Part shown: one piece after another, positions 21,190-53,797 of the stretch | Layout of the letters: the number at the start of each line of letters is the position of its first letter | How positions within the stretch are numbered: the stretch's first letter is position 1 | Assembly (NCBI GenBank): GCA_958510825.1 | Contig: OY294048.1 | Coordinates: 21,159,589 to 21,223,588 of the forward strand | DNA length: 64,000 nt | DNA from: Brachypterus glaber | Taxonomy: Eukaryota; Arthropoda; Insecta; Coleoptera; Kateretidae | Direction of reading: 5' to 3' | Notes under the pieces: generated by a model | What the model saw: only the letters and a program-made list of their open reading frames with translations | Database searches by the model: none | What the model was told of the DNA's origin: nothing | Translations under genes and position numbers: made by a program

Positions 21190-21651
21190 TTAAGCTTTCA
21201 CGGTCATTAAGATATAAAGAACTTTCACTTTCGGGTTTAGACCGTGTTAATGGATTTTCACTTTCCGACGTTTCGTCTCTTACTACTAGAGACATCTTCA
21301 GGGATTAATCTGAAACTAAGTTTCAGTGTCACTATTTATGACGAGTTGTGGTTATTCACCCGTGACGAGGTTTTTCCTATCAAAGACTTCCATATTGCAG
21401 GTAAGTGGTAACCAGTGTCCCGATTGATATTGTTAGGATGCTTGATGATTTCTATCGATTCCCGTATCTTCCTTGGCATTTTTCTGTTTTCTGTTAATAT
21501 TTGTTTTGTTTCAGACAAATTGATTTTATGACCTGTTTCATGTACATGTTCGGCTACTGCCGATAAGGAAATTTGTTTCTTTCTTATATTGCGCTCATGC
21601 TCTTGACGTCTTGTAGAAATTTTTTTCTTAGTTTCACCTATGTAAACCGTA
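21190..21651 (-). mobile_element. Penelope-like retroelement 3' fragment: GIY-YIG endonuclease end and hammerhead-like tail
   Basis: On the minus strand an open frame from about 21651 to 21336 reads VYIGETKKKIS, then ISTRRQEH, AEHVHETGHKI and finally NNINRDTGYHLPAIW. These are the GIY-YIG nuclease blocks and the characteristic C-terminus of Penelope-like elements, which use this nuclease for integration. The RT part is missing, and a stop precedes the first block (around 21655). After the ORF, minus-strand sequence at about 21310-21268 contains CTGAAGA, an invertible GTCTC/GAGAC stem and GAAACGTC, resembling a hammerhead ribozyme core. Confidence 0.75.
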
Positions 21652-21708
21652 TTTTATGTTGAATTATTATTTTTTTTAAATTGATATATTCCCATGTAAC
21701 ACAAAATG

Positions 21709-23354
21709 CCCAGGTAGCAAGGGATGTTATATTACAAGAAATTAACATCAATTTTGGGTGTATTTTTAAACTAAATCATAACATCACATAATATTGAAAA
21801 ATAACATGTATTTAACATCACATTTGCAACGTAACACGTGTGACGTGACAACCATGTTATTTAATAACAAATATTTAGCAACGCTGTGAATATATCGCAT
21901 GTCACATATTAACGTGGCTTTCACGTGAATGTCATGTTATTTTTCTTCTCACCGACGTTTGAAGCAAAAAAATCGATATAAGATGATGTTGATAGAGTAA
22001 ATTATTATAAGGAAATTGTATACACATTATACGATTTCCAATGGATAGGGGGCTCTGCCGGGCTTCACAAGACCACGGACACGGATTAAAGGAATATATT
22101 CTCCGCTTAATCTGCAATTTCGTATTTACCCAGTCAACACAAATACATGGCAGGAACATAGCAGGTACATAACCACTGTTCTATGTGATGTTGCAGACAT
22201 GTAATTTTTATAGTCCATGTATAGTCCTTGGACTTTAACAATTCCGCCTCAAGTTATGTATCAGCTACATAACATGCTACATATCAGATACATACTAGGT
22301 ACATAACAATAAAAGTAGGCGTTTCCGAATTTTACTTGTTATGGAGTGCATCATAGATTTAGACATGGTGAACATTTTTACGTCTTTTTGATAAACCTAA
22401 TAATTAAAGTATATAAATATCTTTATATGTAGCATCCATCAGGTAAAATTCTTATACGATGTGCATTTTTACTGTGAAAGCAAACTTTCTACCAGGCTTA
22501 AAAATCATGGGCCACATAAAAAGCGAATTTTTAGAGAAAAAATAGCAAATAATCATTTTAAAAAAATATATATATTTTAATTTTTTGTCTAAAATTATCT
22601 AAAATCGGTTTAGTTGTCTAAAAATACATGCGTTTCTACTACTTAGGGGTAAAACTTTTATTATTAACAACAATTTTAAGAATATTAGTGATTCTAACCT
22701 ATAAAAATTAAAATAATATAGACGCCATATTTAGTATTGAATTCATAACATTTTATGTATCGTGTATGTTCTCGTACCATATATATGATACATAACATGC
22801 AATATTGCATGTTATGTATCATACATATGTATGTTACATCTTATGTAATATGGCACATGTAACGTAAAAAATCTTTCTGTTATAGGGCATGTTATGTAGC
22901 ATACATATGTATGTTATGTCTCATGTAATATGGCACATGTTACCTAAAAAATCTTTCTTTACCATGTTGCATCCATATATGTGCGGACTGGGTAGAATCT
23001 ATCTGTTTCAATCTGTGATTGTTTCAATTACTGATTGATTTTAAATCCGATTTTTTTTATATTGTTATAGCGTTTTTAATGGTTTTAATTTAGAAAAATC
23101 TAATATCCCAGGATATTATTTAAATATTAAAGTACCAGTAACGGCATCCATAAGATATTAGATATAACAGGAATGTGGATTTATGATGTCACAAACACGT
23201 TATTTTCGGGATGTCATTGTGTGATGTTATTAGGGGCGGACTTAGGACATCCCCACCATGCTACATTCTTGTTAAATGAGACTACAATCTTAACATCACA
23301 TGTCACATATTAACGTGACTCTCACGTGAATTTCATGTTATTTTGCTACCTGGG
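21709..23354. mobile_element. CCCAG-family element A, copy 2, interrupted by element B
   Basis: Starts CCCAGGTAGCAAGGGATG and ends TTTTGCTACCTGGG, flanked by TG on both sides (21707-21708, 23355-23356). Orientation is opposite to copy 1. Total 1,646 bases minus the 864-base B insertion and its 2-base duplication leaves 780, exactly the size of copy 1. Confidence 0.8.
22129..22992. mobile_element. CCCAG-family element B, 864-bp copy nested in element A
   Basis: Ends CCCAGTCAACAC and GTGCGGACTGGG, flanked by TA (22127-22128, 22993-22994). Copy 1 of element A carries the undisturbed sequence with a single TA at 17173-17174, so this insertion and its duplication are directly documented. The interior has many ACATAAC/GTTATGT words and no long ORF. 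Confidence 0.85.
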
Positions 23355-23489
23355 TGGTGGTATATCACTCTCCATTACCAATGACTATTACTGGTAGTAA
23401 TAAGAATTTGGTGATATATCGTGATATAGCACCGTTATAGACCGGCTTGGTTTGGACTTTGGTCCCGCTTCTAGCTCTATAACACACTC

Positions 23490-24348
23490 CCCAGTCCGCA
23501 CATATATGGATGCAACATGGTAAAGAAAGATTTTTTAGGTAACAAGTGCCATATGACATGAGACATAACATACATATGTATGCTACATAACATGCCCTAT
23601 AACAGAAAGATTTTTTACGTTACATGTGCCATATTACATAAGATGTAACATACATATGTATGGTACATAACATGCAATATTGCATGTTATGTATCATATA
23701 TATGGTACGAGAACATACACGATACATAAAATGTTATGAATTCAATACTAAATATGGCGTCTATATTATTTTAATTTTTATAGGTTAGAATCACTAATAT
23801 TCTTAAAATTGTTGTTAATAATAAAAGTTTTACCCTTAAGTAGTAGAAACGCATGTATTTTTAGACAACTAAACCGATTTTAGATAATTTTAGACAAAAA
23901 ATTAAAATATATATATTTTTTTAAAATGATTATTTGCTATTTTTTCTCTAAAAATTGGCTTTTTATGTGGCCCATGATTTTTAAGCCTGGTAGAAAGTTT
24001 GCTTTCACAGTAAAAATGCACATCGTATAAGAATTTTGCCTGATGGATGCTACATATAAAGATATTTATATACTTTAATTATTAGGTTTATCAAAAAGAC
24101 GTAAAAATGTTCACCATGTCTAAATCTATCATGCACTCCATAACAAGTAAAATTCGGAAACGCCTACTTTTATTGTTATGTACCTAGTATGTATCTGATA
24201 TGTAGCATGTTATGTAGCTGATACATAACTTGAGGCGGAATTGTTAAAGTCCAAGGACTATACATGGACTATAAAAATTACATGTCTGCAACATAGAACA
24301 GTGGTTATGTACCTGCTATGTTCCTGCCATGTATTTGTGTTGACTGGG
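23490..24348. mobile_element. CCCAG-family element B, inverted copy (859 bp)
   Basis: Almost the same sequence as 22129-22992 but in reverse orientation, from CCCAGTCCGCACATATATGG to GTTGACTGGG. It is flanked by TC on both sides (23488-23489, 24349-24350). With the previous copy it forms an inverted repeat of about 860-base arms separated by about 500 bases. Confidence 0.8.
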
Positions 24349-24353
24349 TCTAA

Positions 24354-24488
24354 GGGCCACTTGCACCAACTTTTGGTACGGGATTATCTCAGCTAAACCG
24401 AGTTTAAGTTAAAAATGCTGCGTTCTGATTGGTCGGCCGTCAATTTAATCCAAGTTTAAAGTTAAACCATCATTGGTGCAAGTGGCCC
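24354..24488. mobile_element. Tourist/Harbinger-like MITE
   Basis: 135 bases, ends GGGCCACTTGCACCAAC and GGTGCAAGTGGCCC. TAA precedes it and TTA follows, so it shares a boundary with the neighbouring inverted copy. Confidence 0.8.
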
Positions 24489-24492
24489 TTAA

Positions 24493-24682
24493 GGGCCACT
24501 TAACTTAAGTTACTTAATTAAGTACCCAATTGGGTTATATCAATTAAGTATCACTGCACCAACGATGGTTTAACTTTAAGCTTGGATTAAATTGACGATC
24601 GACCTATCAGAAAGCAGCATTTTTAACTTAAACTCAATTTAGTCTAGATAATCCCCAGTTTCAGCGTTGGTGCAAGTGGCCC
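24493..24682. mobile_element. Tourist/Harbinger-like MITE, inverted copy with extra left sequence
   Basis: About 190 bases flanked by TAA (24490-24492, 24683-24685). The right part is the family sequence in reverse. The left part has about 55 extra bases rich in TTAAGTA words. Located 330 bases before the CDK8 start codon, so in its promoter region or 5' UTR. Confidence 0.7.
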
Positions 24683-25011
24683 TAAATTGTTTAATTTAAA
24701 TCTACAAAAAGTTACGAGTTTAAATAATAATTAGGTACCTATGTTACAATAAAATCTGGTACAAAATAATTGAACTTATTTTGATAATATACATAAATAG
24801 TACCGATTATTTTCTAACCGGCAACACTGTATAACTTGTCATCGAAAAAGTTAGGTTATGTTTATAAACAGTTTTGTTGGTTTGTTGTCAGAAAAATAAT
24901 ACTAATAGTTAAATAAAGATAATTTGAGTTTTAAAACTCTTAGTATAAACTTTTGCACTTCATTTGAGGTGCTTTATGATTTGTGTGAATCGTAATATGA
25001 CGGCTGTTATG

Positions 25012-47458
<22,447 letters not shown>

Positions 47459-49009
47459 AATATATATTTTTTCAGTTCGATGGAATGTCGGTACCTCAGT
47501 TCTAAACTGTTGTATCTTGAAAGCAGGTTAGTTCAACAAGTGGTTAAAGCGTCCCCAGCCTCACCGTCCGACTCTCAACGCCTCGGTCACTTGATTGAAT
47601 TCATCTTGTTTCGAGATACAACAATTAGAACTGAGCTACTGACAATTAGGTATTATTAATTTTTATTATTTCTAATAAATATTTATATGTAATATAAATT
47701 ACTTTTCTTATTTACAAATAAAAACTTTTATTTTATACTCTGTATATTACAGTAACATCACCCTTAATTTAAATAGGAAAAATAAACAAAATATCCTTGC
47801 TTTCAAACTGCATGGTTGCCCTTTTCTGATAAAATTTTGTTTATACTACCCTAGATTCGATTTGTACAAAAACTATCTCGACTAAGACCTTTGGATGAGA
47901 AATCCATGGTACAAATGTTAAGTCTTTATCCCAAGGCGTTCTCATATTATGATGCGTATATTTCATATTGTGGTAATTTTTTAAAAATAATATGGCTTCA
48001 TTACTTCGGCAAATCTCGGTTGTTCTATATTTAGATTCGGACTCTTTTTGGTATAGTTTAAAACTTGACTCATTAGATTAGACTTAATTGCATAAACAAT
48101 TATTATTTATCGTTAAAATAGTAGTTTCAAATGTCATGAATAGTAATTATCTTGCGAATTTATTAGATTTGAACTCTTTGTCGGGCTAATTAAATATAGT
48201 CGATTTCTTTAGAAAAATACCGCGCTAAGAGCCTTGTCAAATAAATTTAGTATTGACTTAATTTATTGTTTTAAAAATACTATAAAAAGAGATGCAAACA
48301 TTCAGAGATGATTCAGTTTCAGAGTGTCTCCGTGCCAACTAAAAATTGCCAGTGAAAATGTAGTTCCTGTTCTAAATAATTTTGAGAATTATTCTTGAAT
48401 TAAAAATAGAAAATATTTTTAATATTTTCCGTCTTACACTTTGAAATACTTTGAGACTTGTAATATCAGACTTAAAGATAATTACACAGTTTTGAACACT
48501 TACAAATATTGTTAGTATGAACATTGAGAAAAATGTGGACAATAAATTGGGCTTTGAAAATTATTGCGAATAGTTGGAATCTCAAATATACAATGATTTA
48601 ATTTAGTAGTGTTTAATGGCAAACTACTATGTAATATAATATAATGGAAATAGAATTCAGGATTTTTGCTAAGAAGTAGTACTTTGAAGTAAGAAGATAT
48701 ATTTTCACGTACTTATAAATCACATTTATTTAATATATTATTCTTAAGTTAAGAAGCTATTGTTTTAATATTTTTCCAACGCACCGTCTCACTAGAAGTT
48801 ACGGCTTCCAAATAAAGTGGTAACTAGTAGTTAAGTATAATCTCCACTCGGCTATACTCTAACTACACGATAGCCAAAATGGCCAAATTTTGCGTTACGG
48901 AATACTTGAACGTTCCCTAATGTGAAGTTCAAAGCATTTTCGAGTAATCAAAATTTTCCCTGACTGAGAATTTTTTTTCGCCGTCGTTGTAACACGATAA
49001 AAATAGGTA
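47459..49009. other. Cdk8 3' UTR and downstream intergenic sequence
   Basis: Candidate poly(A) signals near 47670-47725. A short palindromic part at 47470-47640 has TCAGTTCTAA near its start and TTAGAACTGA near its end. A solo GGGAACGTTCAAGTATT-type end lies at about 48890-48916. Nothing else is recognised. Confidence 0.4.
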
Positions 49010-50440
49010 GGGGAACAGGGGGCACAGTGAGTCACTAACTTTTTCATAGCGCATATTTTTAAAAGTTTTGAAAATAACCTAGATTTTTTTTTCATACTAC
49101 GTTTCTTTGATCTTTAAGCTAACATAATTTGCAGGTTTAAATTAAAAATGAACAGACCATGATTTTTTACAAGTACTTTTTTGACAATATGTCATTTGAT
49201 TTACTGAGACCCCAGTACGGTGTACAGTGAATCACTGCAAGGGGTACAGTGAGTCAGTATGGGGTACAGTTAATCGTGATATTTAAATAAATTAAGTCAA
49301 TTTATTAATTAAAAAAAATGTTTATTTTAGATACCTAGATAGTTAAATAAACTTAAATGAAACTTAAAATTAATTAATGTAGGTAAATCAAAACCTTGAA
49401 AATGAAACTCTTAAGTAAGAAAAAAAACCAAAGTCAAAATAAACTAACGTAAATCAAGACCCTAAAAAACAATGTTAAATGTATACATTGATTGTATATT
49501 GTATAAACCAATTTTCAAAAAAATCATCACCACCCCTAAGGGGGTGGATTTGGAAAAAAATAATTTCAAGATGTTGTTTTAGCAACCTTAAAATTTTCAC
49601 GAAAATATGAAAACTATTTTAAAATATTTACCCCCTCACCCCTTGATTCGATTTCAGCAATATTAAAAACCCCTATAATGAAATTTTCAAATTTTTGTAA
49701 ATATTGTTCTCGATCGGGATTGTTTTTGGTGAACAATCCCTAGCGAGAACTTTTGCTAACATACCTGTATGCCAAAGTCTCTAGCTTTAAGCGTTCTTAA
49801 GTTATCGTGCCCACAAGATTTCCCGGACAGACCGACCAATCGACCAACAATTTTTTTTGCTTGAAATTGATTTATATCGACATAAAACATTATAAAACGC
49901 AACAATACGCAAAAAAAATTTAAATTTTTTTCTAAATTTTGAAAATTTTAAAAATAGGAAAGCAACATTCCTACAATAATTTTAATCATAAATATACAGG
50001 AACATTTAACCATAGTTGAGGCACAGTGGATCATGAACCACTGTGTCCAATCGGTCTTTGACTCACTGTGTCCCCCCAGTAACCAGACCAGTTCAAAGTG
50101 AACATAAAAAAACATACCAAATATCTGATAAATTTGTGTAAACACACTTATTTAAGAGTTAATAAAGAATATAAAAATGCCAAATTACACTGGAATTTAC
50201 GTAAAAGTAGTACAAATATACCTAATTAACAGATTAATAAAAAAAATACTTTCATTATTTATTTTATCCAGCCACCTCTTCGCTTCAACACGCGCCACGC
50301 TGGTTTGCCGGCAACTGACCCTTTATCTAAAGAAATGTCTTCTTAGCGCGCCATTAGAAAGCGGCGTTTCTAAAACTAATATTGGTAGTTATAGTCAACG
50401 ATTCATTGTGCCCAATGACTCACTGTGCCCCCTGTTCCCC
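49010..50440. mobile_element. 1,431-bp TA-flanked element with reiterated CACAGTGAGTCA motif
   Basis: Terminal inverted repeats of about 25 bases start GGGGAACAGGGGGCACAGTG and are flanked by TA (49008-49009, 50441-50442). The end motif is repeated internally (about 49208-49260 and inverted at about 50015-50085). No transposase was recognised; the open frames of 65-99 codons show no motifs. Part of the interior (about 49765-49890) is homologous, inverted, to sequence just left of the 45-bp array (25985-26095). Confidence 0.72.
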
Positions 50441-50442
50441 TA

Positions 50443-51222
50443 CTTATACAAAATAAATACTTTTCTCTATAGTTGATTATTTAAACTCCCCTCCCGTCGC
50501 TTTTTGAAAAAGCGATTAAAAATTAAAAAAAAAAAATGTTTTTATACCCTGACTCTGTCCCAGCGAAGAACACAATGTGTCGTATTTTTCATATAAATTA
50601 AAAATAAATTAGACATTATTGAGAACACTGCGCGCCGCTGCCGGCGTCTTTTTTTGGCGGCGCTCAAAGTAATTGCTTTTCGTGCTTAAGTGAGCAGCTC
50701 AAAGTGTTCTCGAGTAATCGTGGTCAAAACTTTGGCGGAAATAATTTTTTCGTCTAGTAACAAAAAGATCTTTTTCGAAGCTCGTATTTGTAGGTACTAA
50801 TAAAAATTTTTCAATATTTTTTACCATATACCTCTAGGTCTAGAGGAAAGTCCTGCGTTGAAAAAAAAAGGTTTTGAAAAAAAAAGGTTTTTGAAAATTT
50901 TAGTTTTTAAGTGTTTTTTTTTTCATTTGTATTTGTATTTTTCTTTAAGAAAATTAAAAAAATAATTTTTTAAACAATTTTTTTGGAGCCAAAAATTGTT
51001 TAAGAAAAATAGTAGCCGTCTCGAAAGAGCGAGTATACTTTTTCACAAAAAAAATAAAAAGTTTCTTTTGTAAATTAATCATAATAATACATGATTAATC
51101 ATAGTGTATACAATTGCATACATTTACCTATATAGTACCATTTAAAATACATACAAGGTTATTCTTTTAAATGGCACACCCCCCGTAACTTTTTCAAATT
51201 TAAAATATCCCTATTGAAAATG
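50443..51222. other. AT-rich intergenic sequence
   Basis: Long A and T runs. A GC-richer patch at 50620-50670 and nothing codable. Confidence 0.35.
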
Positions 51223-52254
51223 CCCAGACAGCACAAAGATGACTTAAAGAGATCTTAAAGATGTCGTAGCTCGTCATTCAAGACGTCTTAAGAACATTGG
51301 TTTTCGCCGTATATGCATCTTAAAGGCATTTCAACGACGTCGTATGTTACAAAAGGTAACGTCTTCAAGACATCTTTTTTAAGACGCCTTACTGGCGCCT
51401 TGCACAGGCCCCCTCCCATTTACAGTACGGTCGTATCGATATAAAAAGCGTAATAAGAATTAGAATAAGAGGTAATTTGTTTGTCAAAAAAAGAATGTGA
51501 TTTTTTTTTTATTTTTTTTTTGAAAATTGTTTTTTCAGTTTTTTTTTTGAAAATTTCTTTTTTTGTTTTTTTTTTTTTTTAATTTTTTTGTTTTTCGCAA
51601 AAAGAAAATTAAAAGAAAAATTAAAAAAAATTATTTTTTATTTTTTTGTTTTTCAAAAAAAATATCTTAAAAAATAGTTATTTATGGTACTAGTGGGTAA
51701 AGTAAGATATTGCCCATGAGAAAATTAACCTGCGAGGCGTCAGCCAAGCAGGTTAATTTTCGAGAGGTCAATATCGGTTTACCCATGAGTGCCATACAAG
51801 GTTTTATCCAATAAATAGCTTAGGAATTCATATTTTTATTAAAAATTTTAATGACATTTACAAGAAAATAATTTGACAAGTGACAGTTGAGTGGCTAGAA
51901 TAAATAATTATCCACTCAATAAAGTAAAAGCCACGCGGGGGTTTTTATTGAGTTTATCTATTTAAAATAAAGCTGGTAATTGTCTTACTATCTGTATGTA
52001 TTGGATAAACGGTATTTTTTTAATAGTTGATTGTGGTTAATATATTTTTAGCGATAATTATACTTATACTTATATAAGTATCGAAGTTAAGACGTCTTGT
52101 ACCGATACTTAAAAGACATCTTATAGACATCATAATCAGATATCTTTTAAACATCCCTAAAAATAAGTCCATAAGATATGCTTTTTATGTCTTTAGGCGT
52201 CCAGACATAATTAAGATCTAAAAAAGTCGTCTTTAAGATATCATGCTGTCTGGG
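51223..52254. mobile_element. CCCAG-family element C, 1,032 bp
   Basis: Ends CCCAGACAGCACAAAGATG and its partner ATCATGCTGTCTGGG, flanked by TG on both sides (51221-51222, 52255-52256). Subterminal regions repeat AAGACGTCTTAAG-like words. It is inserted into an older palindromic element. The left flank ATTGAAAATG and the right flank ACGGGTCTG join to match the uninterrupted opposite arm at 52350-52372. Confidence 0.75.
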
Positions 52255-52256
52255 TG

Positions 52257-52375
52257 ACGGGTCTGCGCGGGTATAAATGTAGCATAGACCGGACTTGAGC
52301 GGGTGAATTTCATCCGCTCAAGTCCGGTTTATGCACCATTTATACCCACCCAGACCCGTCATTTTCAGCAGGGAT
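52257..52375. mobile_element. Hairpin MITE split by element C
   Basis: Arms of about 48 bases around GACCGGACTTGAGCGG and CCGCTCAAGTCCGGTTTATG with a loop of about 11. The outer left tip (TATCCCTATTGAAAATG) lies at about 51206-51222, on the far side of element C. Confidence 0.65.
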
Positions 52376-52429
52376 GCATATAATACAATAAAAACATAAT
52401 TTACCATATTTTTCAATTTTTTATTCGGT

Positions 52430-52850
52430 AAGGTGACGCCCGGGGGACAATATTTTAAATAGAACCCTAGGTATTATACGTCATTTTAAAGGGCTTAAAA
52501 TTCTCTATTTATTTGTGTCACTATTTATTTTTTTATTTTTTTTTAAGATTTTTTCAAAATTATTGAAATTTTTAATATGTTGTGCATAAATATTAAAAAA
52601 TTTACATGCAAATGATAAAAAATTAGTCTTAACAGGATAATACACCATGTATTAACTATTTTGACCTTTTTGTGTAAAATTTTCAAAATTAAATTAAAAA
52701 AAAATCGAAAATTTTGAAGAAAAACTAATTTTCAAAAAAATATTAAAACATAAATAGTTACATGGTTAAATAGAGAATTTTAAGCTCTTTAAAATGACGT
52801 ATCACATGACCTAGGGTGCCATTTAAAATATTGTCCCGCACTTTTTGTCT
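52430..52850. repeat. Imperfect palindrome
   Basis: GGACAATATTTTAAATAGAA at about 52445 is mirrored by CCATTTAAAATATTGTCCCG at about 52818. The arms run about 90 bases through an ATACGTCATTTTAAAG word. Confidence 0.6.
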
Positions 52851-53301
52851 ATAAGATGTCTTTTAAGTATCGGTACAAGACGTCTTAACTTCGATACTCA
52901 TCGCTAAAGATAAATTATAATTTATAACCACAATCAACTATTACCATTTTTTAAAGATCTTTTTTGAAAAACAAAAAAATTAAAAAAAATTTTTTTTCAT
53001 TTTTTTTTGTTAATTTTCTTTTTGCGAAAAACGAAAAAATTAAAAAAAGACATTTAAAAAAAAACAAAAAAAAATTAAAAAAAGATCTTTTTTTTGAAAA
53101 ACAAAAAAATAAAAAAAAAATTTTTTTCAATTTTTTTTGTTAGTTTTCTTTTTGCGAAAAACGAAAAATTTAAAAAAAATCAAAAAAAAGAAATTTTCAA
53201 AAAAAAAAAATCACATTTTTTTAAGATCGTTCTTAAAACGTCTTGAATGACGAGCTACGACTTCTTTAAGATTTCTTTAAGTCATCTTTGTGCTGTCTGG
53301 G
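52851..53301. mobile_element. CCCAG-family element C, second copy, inverted and truncated
   Basis: The right end GTGCTGTCTGGG (53290-53301) and the adjacent 75 bases are the inverse of the left end of element C (51223-51298). The left part matches the inverse of 52070-52135. The other terminus is lost at about 52850. Confidence 0.65.
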
Positions 53302-53797
53302 ATCGACTTAGTGCATTTTACTCACAGAACACAGATTTTACTGGTAGATCTCTATGGGAAATTTTAATTAAACACTTCTTTTATCCTCTCTAATCATCCC
53401 CCACCCCCGGAATGAAGTTAAAAATATTATATTTCTAACCTTACAAGAAAATGAAACATTTCCAACTTGAGAGATGCTATTTGGCTGAGGCATATATGCC
53501 TAGGCTATAGCCTAGGCCAAATTACCATCTTAAGAGTGTCATTTAAATCCAATTTTTGCAAAAATTTGACTTAGTGCCTTTTACTTGTAAGCCCACGATA
53601 TATTATCATAGTAATTTTATACAATATATATTTATTCAGGCCTATTCACACGTACGTATTGTATTATTAGCCATTTTACGTAATATGGCTAATAAATAAA
53701 ATGTTTTAAAATATATGAAGTTACCGCGTAATTTAAATCTAGGGTTTTTTGCTTTCTTACTAGAAAAATTATTATCTTTCCGTTTCCGCCGCGCATG

